A stretch of 64,000 bases of DNA, taken from contig CM066289.1 in assembly GCA_033816765.1 (NCBI GenBank), forward strand, positions 4,278,001 through 4,342,000, given 5' to 3'. The notes under the pieces are model-generated. The model made no database searches and was not told the origin of the DNA. It saw only the letters and a list, made by a program, of their open reading frames with translations. The DNA comes from Nothopassalora personata (taxonomy: Eukaryota; Ascomycota; Dothideomycetes; Mycosphaerellales; Mycosphaerellaceae). Below are positions 43,213 through 55,460 of this stretch, piece by piece. Each line of letters starts with the position of its first letter. The first letter of the stretch is position 1. The position numbers were made by a program, and so were the translations under genes.

Positions 43213-45145
43213 ATGGCGTCGTTCGCTCGCCTTTCGTTCGTTCTCCACCTTCTCTTCTTGATTGTCGTTGCTACTGATCTTCATAAAGAAGGAATTCCAG
43301 CATACCTTCAGCCTGATAAAGACACCTCGCCAGCGAAACCAGCCGGTCCAATCGTAAGCAAGCCGACGACAGTAACAGTCACTCTCAGTCGAGCGCATCC
43401 ACCGGCACAGACTATCTCCGTCCAGCCAGTGCCTCATGAAGGTTGTAAGAAGGTGCAGACTTCGAGTGTGAAGGGTGACACCACACGAGCTGAAGCTATC
43501 AAAGAAGCATTTAGACATGGTTGGAATGGCTACACGAAGTATGCTTATGGCTTTGACGAGCTTCAGCCACTTAGCGCGAAGGGCAATAATAACCGCTACG
43601 GCTGGGGTCTGACGATTGTCGATTCTATTGATACTGCGATCATCATGGGACTGGACGATGTTGTGGCCGATATGCTTGACTTTATAGGAAAGATTGACTT
43701 CACAAAGACCAGTGCAGACCACATCAACGTCTTTGGTGAGCGCTATCTTGACATCGATGCCATAGGTCATTATACTGACACATCTTAGAAACAAACATCC
43801 GCTACATTGGAGGTCTACTCTCTGCGTACGACCTGCTCAAAAGTGGCCAATTCTCTGGCAACTACGATCAAGACCAAATCGACGCACTTCTCGAACAAGC
43901 CATCACCCTCACAGATGGAGTCGTGCACGCTTTCGACACACACAGGTCTCCCCGCCGCAGAGCTCGACTACAACAACGGCAGGCCCATGACCGTGACCTA
44001 CACCGACCCATCCAATAACGCCACTCACAATTCCACCAACGCCGCCTCAATCGGGACCTTCATCCTGGAATTCACCCGCCTCTCAGATCTCACCGGCAAC
44101 CAAACCTACCGCCAAATCGCCGAACGCGCCAACAGCTACCTCATCAACCCCTCCCCCGAGCCCGTCTATCCCGGCCTGATCGGCACTCAATTCGACGTCG
44201 ACACCGGCAACATGCTCACCTTCAACGGCGGCTGGCAAGCAGGCGTCGACTCTGCGCTCGAATACCTGATAAAAACCTACCAATATCACGCCACCAACAC
44301 CACCAGCGCGTACAAAGCTTTCTGGCTCCAAGCCGTCAAATCCACCATCGAGAACCTCGCCATGCATCCCTATGGTTTCCCCGACTTGACCTCCCTCACC
44401 ATGCTGAACAGCAACGGTAGTCTAGAACACTTCGCCGACGACTTCTCCTGCTTTGCGGGCGGGAACTTCCTCCTGGGCGGCGCACTCCTGGATCTCCCTG
44501 ACGTGACAGCCCTGGGTGTAGCGTGGACGGACGGATGCCACCAGACGTACAACAGCACCCTGACAGGCCTCGGTCCCTCAGCCTGGGCATGGTTCAACGA
44601 AACGAATCAAGCCTACGACGCCGTAGATGAAAACGATAGTGCCGCGAGGAAGAACGCCGCACGACGAGGGTTCTGGATTTTCGCAGATGTAGAGAATTGG
44701 TTCTCAAGGCCGGAGCCGTTGGAGAGCGTGTTTTACGCGCATAGGATCACGGGCGAGGAGAGGTGGGCCGAGTTCAATTGGGAGACGTTCAAAGCGATCA
44801 ACGAAACTGCCAGGAACAGTGTTGCGTTTGCGGCTGTGAATAATGTGGATATGCCTGATGGAGGGAGTATGAGTGATAATTTGGATTCGTGAGTGGAGAA
44901 CACTGCACTGGCTATGGTTGATGTTGAGTGATGCTGACGAATGCTGTGGCAGATTCTTCTTCGCGGAAGTGCTCAAGTACCTTTACCTGACTTTTGCGGA
45001 ACCTGATGTGATTGATCTGAGTGAGTGGGTTTTCAATACTGAGGGACATCCTCTTAGGGCGACGTGTGCTGGTGGTGGTCAGAGTAGCGGTCATGTGGCC
45101 AAGCATGTGCATGGACGGAGACATGTACATGGCTTGTCTTTGTAG
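43213..45145 (+). CDS. GH47 class I alpha-1,2-mannosidase, frame broken at a CA repeat
   Basis: Secretory glycosyl hydrolase that trims mannose from N-glycans. Exons 43213-43735, 43789-44888 and 44953-45145 are joined by introns of 53 and 64 bp. The start gives a signal peptide or signal anchor ([14 protein letters not shown]). Family motifs include REA-like [120 protein letters not shown] and the final NTEGHP (NTEAHP in most homologues). Near 43938, within GACACACACAGG, the frame jumps: HAFDTH in one frame, [13 protein letters not shown] in another. Two more bases (one CA unit) would join them. It is a frameshifted allele or an assembly error; everything else is intact. Confidence 0.85.
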
Positions 45146-45818
45146 ACATGAGCACCTTCGAACATGGGCCGTCAAGCTCGAGGCAAGCACATGAGACGAC
45201 TGGTTCGTTTTACACCATTTCTATGGCGTGCGCAATATCTTCTTGCAACCATATCCGACTCCATCCCGGCCAAAATATGCATTGCTCGCGTGCCGGATGT
45301 CCTACAGTTGATCCTGAATTCGGTGAAAAAGCAGACACTTCGGCCTTGAAGCTGGTGGAGGAAGACATAAGAGTATTGATTTGATCGTTATGTAAATACC
45401 TCATGAAGTGGTGCTTTATCTTAGTCGGCAGTCCAGACGGAACCTCTGCGTAGCCATATCGTGGCAGACGGCGCCCGGCATTTGCGGACTGACTGCTGCT
45501 GAGGAAGGAACTCCCTCGATCGGTAGGTCTATGTTTCAACAAGCCGCTAGCCTTTACTCAATAGATCGTGTAAGTCGCTCCATGCGTGCGAACACAGTCG
45601 AAGTTTTGGATGATCTCCTGCAAAGGTCCCGGGGAGCTGTGCAAGGGAACGCTGTCCCGCGACGAAAGCAATCACGGTTTCGACATCCATAACATAGTGA
45701 TCCAGGGCGAAGCCCGTTCCCTTGGCAGCGAGGTCGATCTGATAGAGATACTCTTGTGGAGTAAGCCCGCACGCAATGGTTATTTGGCTGGAGCATGCGG
45801 AAGAGGAAGATTACCAGC
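45146..45818. other. Intergenic, convergent 3' flanks
   Basis: It lies between the converging GH47 and CCDC124-like genes. No feature is seen. Confidence 0.5.
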
Positions 45819-46516
45819 TCAACCAGTAAGGAGAGATTCCTTCTTCGCCTTCTCGCTCTCCCGTAGAGCGTTGATCTCCTCCTTGGACATGTCGTGCGTC
45901 CCGTGTACCTGGTTGAAAGGGTTATCCGGGTGCTTCTCGAACTCTTTTCTGATCTGGTCGACTTTCTGCTGCCTTCTCAGACCCTTCTCATCCTTCATCT
46001 CCTCGAGTCGCCGCTCTTCGTATTGTGCGTATGCAGCCTTGAATCTCCGCTCGGGGTGGCGATCGATCTTGTCCTTGTTGTCTGTGGTTAGAGTGAGGGC
46101 ATCGAGGGCGTTGTCGATGCCCGTTGCGTTGAGTGCTGCGAGCTCCTTCTTAGATGAGGGCGCATCGAGGCCTGACAGATCTAGGCCGCGTGACTTCTTC
46201 GCTGGTGCTGCTTTGCCTTTGCCGGCCTTGGTGGGTAGTGAGGCCTCCTCTTCTGCGAGCAGTGCTTCCTTCTCAGCCTTCTTCCGCGCTGCCTCTGCCT
46301 GTTTCGCTGCTGCCGCCTCACTGTGGACAAGTCAGCTTGTGCTCGAATGTGTCGCGTGTTCGCTACTCACGCCTTGCTGTTATCTTTGCCGCCCTTCTTC
46401 CATTCCGCTGCCTCTGCTGCCTCCTTCTTTGCGTTGTCCGCTGCCGCCTTCTGTGCCGCTACCTCTGCCTTCTTCGCGTTGCCGGCCGCCTTCTTGCTGT
46501 TCTCGCCCTTGGCCAT
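45819..46516 (-). CDS. CCDC124/Oxs1-like coiled-coil protein (DUF1014), ribosome-associated
   Basis: Two minus-strand exons (46516-46371, 46320-45819) and a 50-bp intron give 215 residues. The first 90 residues are a Lys/Ala/Glu-rich coiled coil (MAKGENSKKAAGNAKKAE and AAAAKQAEAARKKAEKEA across the splice). The DUF1014 part follows: LDLSGLDAPSSKKELAALNA, IDRHPERRFKAAYAQYEERR and FEKHPDNPFNQVHGTHDMSK, EEINALRE. Human CCDC124 and the related yeast Lso2 bind idle 80S ribosomes; S. pombe Oxs1 is a stress factor. The most likely role is ribosome hibernation or restart in the cytosol; the evidence is the family only. It is transcribed divergently from BIR1. Confidence 0.9.
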
Positions 46517-47048
46517 TGTGATAGGGGTCGCAATGGTAGATCTGGTACTCTGCGGCGTGTGTGAGTAGGCAGTGTTGAGGTGTGATAGATATGTGTCGGT
46601 CGTGGTGAACTGTTATAAGTGTTCTTATGTGACGCATATGAGGCCTCCAAGGTGGGCTGCCGAGAGCGCCCCGCCACTAGGGCCGATGCCGCACATGAGC
46701 ATGGATTGTGTCTGGCTTTATTAGCGATGCTTGTTATGATGCACAGATCGATGACCTTGGCGAATCTAACGAGTCCGTTAGACGGTGGAAGTATCTGCTA
46801 TTGGTAGGCCAACGCTGAATTGCTCTAGACGTGCAGACTGATAGTGGAGAACGACGATGAGAGTCAGAAGCGTGAAATATGTTATCGGATCGCACCCTTG
46901 TCATGCACGTAGACCCGAGCCGTTAGCGCGCTTTCCCGCAGATCGCGGCGTTGTTTACTTGGTGACAACAGAAGGGACGACCGACTATTCTAGCAAGCAC
47001 TCTGAATGGGATTCTCGCTGTCGGAGACCTCCTACCAGCGCATGCACG
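46517..47048. promoter_or_regulatory. Divergent (bidirectional) promoter region of the CCDC124-like gene and BIR1
   Basis: 532 bp separate two divergent starts. I see no strong TATA box; the interval must hold both promoters. The identity of factor sites is not claimed. Confidence 0.5.
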
Positions 47049-49552
47049 ATGACACTCCCGGACAAGGAGATGCACTCATATCTCGCGCGTCTCGAGACGT
47101 TCCAGCAATCACACCCCCTCAGTAAGCGACGCGCCAGTTCGCAGTCGAAGAAGAAGAACGCGAATACTGTGCGATGGCCGCACGAGCACCCAGATCCCAA
47201 TTATGTACGTCACTATACTATCTTAACCGCTCTCATCTCTCATGTCCTGACACAATACAGCTCGCCAAAGCGGGATTCTTCTACCGACCGGCGACCGACT
47301 CGCTCGACAATGTACAGTGCTTCCTCTGCACAGTGACCCTGGACGGCTGGGAGCCCACAGACGACCCCATCAAGGAACATCTTGCGCACTCGAAAGCTTG
47401 CGCCTGGGCGACAGCGTGGAGTGTGACACGGAACGATGATGACGATCCCGAGATGCGAGACCCCATGTGTGACGAACTTCTGGCGGCGCGAACAGCGACC
47501 TTCACCACTGGCGACGGATGGACACACGAAGGCAAGAAAGGATGGAAGTGCAAGGCGAGTCGGATGGTTGAGGCTGGCTGGTGTTGGGATCCTGCTGCCG
47601 AGGGCGAAGATGGAGATGGTGTGACCTGCTTCTACTGCAATCTGAGCCTGGACGGCTGGGAACCAAAGGACGACCCATTTCAGGAACACAAGCGACGCGC
47701 GCCAGAATGTCGCTTCTTCGAGCTCTTGGAACACTACCATGGCGCAGATGCAGCGAATGGCAAGATGAAGAAGAGCAAAGCAAAGCCCAAGACTGGCACA
47801 CGATCGAGCACTGCCAGCAAAACCAGCAGAATGAGCACACAGAGCGCCGTCAGTGCGATGAGCGCACCCAGTGACTTTCCCAGCATTCCCGGTGCTTTCG
47901 ACGCCCCACGTGAGGAGAGCTTGGCCGGCGCCGATGATAGTATCATGACTACTGCGACCGCTGCCTCTTCCGCTACTGCCACGAAGGGCAAAAAGAAGGC
48001 CACACGGGCAAAGGCTGCGGCGAAAGGTACCAGAGGCAGGAAGAAGGCATCGGAAGAGGCTGTGGAAGAAGAAGTGGATCTGCAGGACCCGGCATCACTG
48101 TCAAGCCAGGAGAATGAGATACCGGTGCAGCCCGCGAAGCCGAAGAGAGGCACCCGAGCATCGAAGCAGGTCGACTCTTCCGTTGTGGAGATCAGCCAAA
48201 TAGAAACAGTACCTGCAAAGAAGGCAACAAAAGGACGAAAGGCCAAAGCACATCCCGAGCCGCAAGCCGAGCCGGACGCTGTTCCAGAGACACCAGACGC
48301 AGCGGTCATTGCTCAGCAAAGACTTAGCGATGTTTCGAACCAATTGCTGCAGGAGCTGGACACTTCTGTCATCGATGGCGCGCTCGATACATCCACGCCG
48401 AGAATGGAACCAGCAAAGGAGAAGCGTGGCGTGAAGAGGACCTCAGACGGTATGCAGAAGGAACAACAGATTGAATCGAGTGTGGTCGAAGTGGAAGTCC
48501 CCATCATGCCTGAACCCAAGGCGAAGACCAAGGGCAAGCGAGGCCGGCCCGAGAAGATCTCGAACACTTCTACAGAGGTTGACAATCATACTGTTCAAAC
48601 GTCAGAGCCAGTCGTGGCGCCTGAAGATCCAATAGAGCTGGATTCGCAAGAAGCTACGCATGCACAGTCTGAGCATGACGATGAAGAGGAAGAAGTACCC
48701 AAGCCACCTGCAAAGAAGGCCAGAGGCAGACCAAAGGGCAAGAAGAACTCGACAGCACGTTCTTCGCGATCGTCGAAGACAGCTTCAGCATTTGTGGAAC
48801 CCGAACAGGCGGCGGAAGAGCCAGAAGACCTGGAGCGGGATGAAGCTGAGATCGAGAAAGAGCTCGAACGCATTGCAGCTGAGCAGGCGGCACAAGAGAC
48901 TATCGCTGCAGAGCATGAGCAGGCAGAGGAGTTCGAGCCGTCACCTTCTTCGGGTCGTGTCAGCAAGGACAGCACTGAGCTACAACAGCTTCAAGATGAA
49001 GTACACGCCGAGGATGCCCACATTGCACAGAAGGACTTTGCGTCTCCTCCACCTCGACACTCGCTGCGACCGAACACTCCAGGCCACTTCCCAAGTCCAA
49101 GCGGTAGCGACAAAGAAAATGTTCCATCTTCAGTCGTTCAGCCATCGGCGAAACCACCACAGCCGACTATGATCCTTAGTCCGACTAAGACGACTCGCAT
49201 CCCACTGGCCGCAAGTACACCGAACCGCTCGCCTGGGAAGATGCTTCTGAGCCCCAGCAAGCAAGTCTCGCACCTCGGCTCAAGCGTTCCTTGGATTGCA
49301 GCAGATTTGGAAACAGTACTTGTCCCATCGCCCCAAGCATCACCAGGAAGACTTGGCTCTCAACTCGCCGCTGCAGCTGGAGGTCTAACGAGCCCGGAGA
49401 AGAACATGAGCGTCGAGCAGTGGGTAAGACATCGCGCTCAGCAGGGCGAAGAGGAGCTTAGAAGACGGTGTGAGCAGATGGTTGCTACTTTCGAGAAGGA
49501 GGGGATAAGGGCTGTGCAGAGCTTGAATGGCATCAATACTGTTGTTGCTTAA
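47049..49552 (+). CDS. BIR1: Bir1/survivin-type inhibitor-of-apoptosis protein, chromosomal passenger
   Basis: Fungal survivin orthologue, a member of the chromosomal passenger complex (with Ipl1/Aurora and Sli15/INCENP in yeast). Exon 1 (47049-47204) and exon 2 (47261-49552) across a 56-bp intron give 815 residues. Two BIR domains are seen. BIR 1 has RLETFQQSHPL, then after the splice LAKAGFFYRPATDSLDNVQC, FLC and DDPIKEHLAHSKAC. BIR 2 has MVEAGWCWDPAAEGEDGDGV, TCFYC, DDPFQEHKRRAPECRF. Zinc ligands C-x2-C-x(16)-H-x6-C are complete in both. The rest is disordered, basic and acidic, with KGKKKATRAKAAAK, RGRPKGKKNSTARSSRSSK and a final conserved MSVEQWVRHRAQQGEEELRR. The start ATG (MTLPDKE) is the first in frame after upstream stops are excluded by the splice model. 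Confidence 0.93.
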
Positions 49553-50131
49553 GGTGGTGATTGTGGCGTCATGGGAGGAGGGTTTTTGGGTCGAACGTCT
49601 CTCGTACATGCTAGCGATACAGATATTGATCATTGTGGCTGGTGGAGCTTGGCTGGTCCACATACCTCAGGCATATCATATCGCCTTTCTTGGCTTCCTC
49701 CGAACTTGGCGTCGTCTTGACTCCTTCCCTCTGCGTACACAACTCCGCATCTCTATCACTTGGCTTGCGGTATCAACACCGCTTGGCCGACCTTCTGGTG
49801 TAACCTCATCTATGCTGTGCCTGGAAGGACCACAGTTCAAACCTTCGACCGGCGAATCAGATTCGGCGACGTGACGATGCCGATTTCATCAAGTGTTTCC
49901 TAGAAACCTGCCGGGTCGCGTGCACCGCTGATCATCTATTCGTCGTCGAATGGCAGCGTCACTTTACGATGTGAAGTATCGTCGTGATGCAGGTACACTC
50001 GTGTTTTTGTGTCGGGTGACGATACTTTGGTAGGTGCATCGATGCAATGGCATAATAAAGTAGGTCACTTTCCCACCTCGATGGTCCATATAGCTGAGTT
50101 GTCAAGCGAATTTTCCATCTCTACGAGCAAA
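49553..50131. other. Intergenic / promoter of the M28 peptidase gene
   Basis: Upstream ATGs and short frames only. A TATA-like CATAATAAAG lies at about 50051-50060, 70 bp before the peptidase start. Confidence 0.45.
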
Positions 50132-51761
50132 ATGATCGCTTCTATCCTTTCTCTCGCGGCGTTGCCGGCTCTGGCTGCTGCGACTCCACCGACAGGCTAC
50201 GGCACACCTCCCAGTTATACGTCGCCTGGTTATACTCCTGCAAAGGCCCCAGTCGATTCGAAAGCCCTGCAGGATTCGATTCTGGAGAGTGCGCTTTCGC
50301 AGAAGGCTCATGAGCTCGAAGATGCGGCTTACAGCACACCACAAAGGAACAGAGTCTTCAGCTCTCCTGGACACGAGAATACTCTTCAGTTTATCGAGGG
50401 ATACCTCGAGACTGTGAGCGACTACTACGACTTCAGACGCCAGGAGTTCCAGGCCCTCTACAGTCAAGCGAGTGGCAACTTCTCTGTCGATGGAACTGCG
50501 TATAGCCCTACCATCTACCAGTACTCTCCAAGCTCCACGGCTGAGGGCATCACTGCAGCGCTCGTGCCAGTGGCGAACAATGGATGCAATGCTACCGACT
50601 ACCCAGCTGACGTCTCTGGCGCTATTGCCTTGATCTCGAGAGGTCTTTGCGACTTTGGTCTGAAGAGTGCTCTTGCTGGTGCGGCTGGAGCAGAGGGAGT
50701 CATAATTTACAACAACATCCCGGGTCCTGTCACTGGTGGTACGCTTGGTCCTCCACCACGTGCTGAGGGTGATTATGTTCCCACTGCTGGAATTACTCAG
50801 GAGAACGGGACTGCTTTGCTCGCGGCTATCAATGGTGGCCAGACTGTCGAGGGTCTGCTCCAGGTCGACAGCGTGATTGAGAACCGCACAACGTAAGTGG
50901 CCTGGCACATGTACATTGCCAGCTTTTGGCTAACAGTCTGCCAGCTACAACATCATCGCCGACAGCAAAGGCGGCGACAAGAACAACGTCCTCGCCATTG
51001 GCGCCCACTCCGACTCAGTCTACGCCGGTCCCGGCATCAACGACGACGGCTCAGGCACCATCGGCATCCTCGAGACTGCCATTCAGCTCGCCAAGTACAC
51101 CACCACCAACGCCGTCCGCTTCTGCTTTTGGAGCGCCGAGGAGTTCGGTCTTCTTGGCTCCGAATACTACGCCAGCCAGATCAACGGCACAGAAGAGGCA
51201 GAGAAGATCCGCCTATACCTAAACTTCGACATGATCGCCTCACCCAACTACGTCTACGCCCTCTACGACGGCGATGGCTCCGCATTCAACATCACCGGAC
51301 CACCAGGCTCCGGCGAAGCCGAGGCCTTCTTCGAGCAATGGTTCGAAGAACAAGGCCTCCCCACCAAAGAAACCGACTTCGACGGCCGCTCCGACTACGG
51401 CCCATTCCTCGACATCGGCGTCGTAGCAGGCGGTATCTTCACCGGAGCTGAAGAAGTCAAGACCGAAGAGGAAGCCGCCATCTTCGGTGGTGAGGCCGGT
51501 GTTGCATACGATGTTAACTACCACCAGGCTGGCGACAACTACACCAACCTGAACTTCGAGGCTTTCTTGGTCAATACCAAGGCTATTGCTGCCGCGACTG
51601 CGTTCTATACGACTAGCTTCGATAGCTTGCCGCCTAGGAATGCTTCGATTGAGGGCAGGAAGAGGAGGATTGTCAGCCGTCACCCGCATAAGAGACAGAA
51701 TAAGGTCAAGCATTCGCATCATATGCATGATTGTGGACGGGCGGAGAAGATTACGCATTAA
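50132..51761 (+). CDS. Secreted aminopeptidase, M28 family (aminopeptidase Y / leucine aminopeptidase type)
   Basis: Secreted zinc exopeptidase that removes N-terminal residues from peptides. Two exons (50132-50892, 50945-51761) with a 52-bp intron give 525 residues. A signal peptide (MIASILSLAALPALAAATP) is followed by a short propeptide, then a PA-like domain (GAIALISRGLCDFGLKSALA, GAAGAEGVIIYNN) and the M28 catalytic domain: AIGAHSDSVYAGPGINDDGS, WSAEEFGLLGSEYY, LNFDMIAS, VNYHQAGDNYTNLN. The zinc ligands (His, Asp, Glu, Asp, His) and catalytic Glu are present. The C-terminus has a basic extension (GRKRRIVSRHPHKRQNKVKH) not needed for activity. The 3' end faces the S53 peptidase gene. Confidence 0.93.
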
Positions 51762-52048
51762 ATGTGGATTGGGCAGAATTGTACATGGACCCGTGATGAT
51801 AACGCCCAGGGTCCAAGAAGGTATTGCGCCGGGAATGAAATGAAACGCTCATGAAAATCGTTGCTTGCGCTTGTCTCCGAGCTCGATATACATTGCGTTT
51901 TGGGGTGTGTTCTCATGTCTATGATAGCAAGCCATGGCTGGCAGGCAAATCATCATCAATAGGGGACGACCTCAATTCCTTCCCCTGAAACCCAACAAAA
52001 TAACCACTTCCAAAGCCCCACAAACCCCTCCTTCTCCCTCCCTCCCTA

Positions 52049-53953
52049 TCATTCCTCCGTCGCCAACTTCAACAGACTCGGATAATCCGGCGTCCCCCAC
52101 CCCGTAACCGCATCCCACCCCTCCGTCGCATTCCAACTCGCATAAGGAATGTACGGCGTGAGTTCGCCCGTGTAATAACTCGTGCCGTCACAACCCGTAC
52201 TCCCACCCAAAGTAATATCACTCAACGCATCCTTGCCCGTACTATAGATCCAAGGGTTCAAGAACCCCATCGGAGCTTTGCCCGCGTTGAGGCGCTTCGC
52301 GTTGATCAAGGCGATGATTCCTGCGAAAACGGGCGTAGCGGCTGATGTGCCTGTCACTAAAGACTTGAGGCCTTTGTTGACGAAGTGGATTTGGTAGCCC
52401 TGCGCTGCGACGTCGGGGGTTGCGCGGCCGTCGGGGTTGTAGAGGCCTTGCCAGCGGGAGCCGAGGGCGGAGAGGTAGGAGGAGACGGCGGAGTCTTGGT
52501 AGGATGGGCGTGGGAAGGATTCTGAGAAGCCTCCTGAGGAGAATGAGGCGGCTTGTTCTCCTTGCTCGGAGCCGTAGGTGGCGCCCACTGCTGTGACCCA
52601 GGGACAAGATGCTGGGAAGGCAGGACCGAAGCGTGGGCGGGGGTTGTCGTCGTTGGTTTGGCAAGCGCTTGAGACGCCTGTGTCGCCTGAGGCCGAGATA
52701 ATGGAAACGCCTCGGGCGCCGAGTTGGCCGAACATGTCGCAGACCTTTTTGCGGTAGCGGACGGGGACTGTTTGTTCGTTTTCGCCGTAGGAGTTTGAGA
52801 GGGTGTGGGGGAGGTCTTGGTCTGCTTGGGCTAGGAGGTAGGTGAGGAAGTCGAGATATGGCTCATTGTCCCCGGGTTTGTCGGGACGATCGAGATCTGG
52901 GACCATTGGTGCTACGCCGGGCGTGAGGTAGGAGTGCATAGGCACAGGATAACCGATGGCCTGCAAGTACTGCGCGTCTAGGTTGCCTTCGTTACTCTTG
53001 ACTGCGTTCTGGTCGTTTGGTGCGCCATTTATGCTCTCCGTAGAATAATTGAGGCCACTGGCATAGGTTGCATATTCATCTTGGAAGGCTTCCAGGTCGT
53101 CGTAGCGTGGGACCTGGTTGAGGAAGCTGGTGAACGCCATGAAGCCACTGGTGCCGTTGTCGATGATGTTCTCGTCCGGATGAGAGGGCATGTTGTAGAG
53201 CTCCCGAATACACGCTGGAGTTGTTGAGTTTATGCACAAGCCGCCATCCTGAGTTGTGGTGCCATCGTCGTTCAGGCCAGCGTTTCGTGGTACCGATCTG
53301 ACTTGTGCTTTTAGCGCATCGCCCTGCAGCCTTGATTTTAAGGCGGGCGCTTGACCCATCGTCTCGCTGTCGTAGGTCGACTCGCCTTGTTCTTTGAGTC
53401 CTCCAAAGCGTGTTGTGGGTTGGATCATGTCAATGTAGCTGATTTTCGTCAGTTCTACAAGCCGTGTCTCGGGATCAGCCCAGACTCACCCAAATAGTTC
53501 AGTTGGAACTGAATAATGTAAGGTTCTGATCTTTTCGATGCCTCCTCTAGCTTGGTACATGTCGAAGGTTGTGTCAAGCAGTTTCTCGGCAACCTCAACG
53601 CATGTCACAAAGCTGATCCAGTCTCCATCGTCCACAACGCTGTCTTTCCTGACGCCTGCCTGCCGTAGCCAGTTAGTGACAGCCGCAGTCGCTTCTGACG
53701 TCGGGCGGAGCATCTGCTTGAGCTCATCGCGCTTCATGTGTCGGCCATAACTTGAGTGCCCTGGTGTAGAGATATCTACGAGCGTCTGCTCGAACAAGGC
53801 TTGTTTCGGCGAGTTCATAGCGATTCGCAGGGACACTTTCTCCTCTGGGCATGGATAGCCGACTCTCTTCCAGCCCTTTGGCACATCATCGAGTGACTCC
53901 ATGACAAGAGCGCCAGCCGCGCCCACGAGGGCGAGCAGATGCTGTAAACGCAT
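52049..53953 (-). CDS. Secreted sedolisin (S53), tripeptidyl-peptidase type
   Basis: Secreted acid serine-carboxyl peptidase that releases tripeptides. Two minus-strand exons (53953-53490, 53438-52049) and a 51-bp intron give 617 residues. A signal peptide (MRLQHLLALVGAAGALVM) precedes the pro-S53 domain (KGWKRVGYPCPEEKVSLRIA, LVDISTPGHSSYGRHMKRDE). The catalytic domain has the Glu/Asp motif NEGNLDAQYLQAIGYP, oxyanion Asp in SGDTGVSSAC, and nucleophile Ser in TGTSAATPVFAGIIALIN. A calcium site is suggested by DITLGGSTGCDG near the end. All three catalytic residues are present. It converges with the M28 gene (288 bp apart), and together they could finish protein digestion outside the cell. Confidence 0.93.
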
Positions 53954-54720
53954 GCCAGCTATATATGAAAACTTAGTATATCGGACGTATAAGTTAACAA
54001 GTCATAAACGAAGGGAAGACGCTAGAAAAGATCGCATGACGTGAAGCGCAGCAGTGGCGGTATGGAGCATCGAGAAGACCAACGCCTGGTGTGGAAAGGA
54101 TGGAGGTAATGTGCTCTGCTAGGATGGGATGCGTCCTATTACGATATAACTTTGAAACGTGAGATTAGCTGGAAGGGATACGGACCTTGGGGGTCTTGGA
54201 GAGTATCAGCGCAGTGCTCGCAAGGAGCAAGACGAGCCACCTTTGCCCAAGAATGTTTGACTCTGCTGCTGCGATATATCGAGGCAGCCATGGCGGTTGA
54301 TGGCTTGGGCAAGTCAGAACGTCTCCAACAAGATGCCCCTGTCGAGGATCGCAATCGGCCTCGCGCTGATCCCATGCTGAAGTTCTGTTGGCTGTAGAAC
54401 TATGTGACTCGGGCGTCGCGCGGCTCGCGTTGCTGCTGTTGAATAATACGACTGGTCAACATTTCCAAGCTTTCTTTTCAATCAACATGGCCGCATCGAA
54501 GACTGCCGTGCAATGGTCTCAGCGATGATGCTGTGTCTGTTGTGCGCTCTGCATGACCTTTGTTGCCAAGATTGCAATGAATCAGAAGCAACGTGTTCCC
54601 GGTCTAGACTGCTTGCTGGGCAGACCTTGACAAGAGATACTGCTGACTTGCGCTGGCGTGTTGCTGCAAACGATGGTCGTCATCTCGAGGCCATCAACCA
54701 TGCGGACCAGATGCGCAAAG
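53954..54720. other. Intergenic between the S53 promoter and the microsatellite
   Basis: It includes the S53 promoter side (TATATATGAAAA near 53970). No gene is supported. Confidence 0.45.
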
Positions 54721-55220
<500 letters not shown>

Positions 55221-55460
55221 GCGAGTACAAACGTGTTTGAATGGACAGCAGAGCAGTGTAGCAAGCAGGTCAAAATCTGCTTCGGCAACTCTCCAGAACG
55301 GCTTCCGGCAACGCCACGGAACTCGTGAATTCGCACCACCAGCAAACCAACTCTCACGGACTCACAACATGATCGCTCGCAGCACACAATGCGTACCACA
55401 TCATCTTCTGCGGAAAACTGCCCGTCGCCGTCGTGGTGAAAAAAGGAGCCCTGCACGAGG

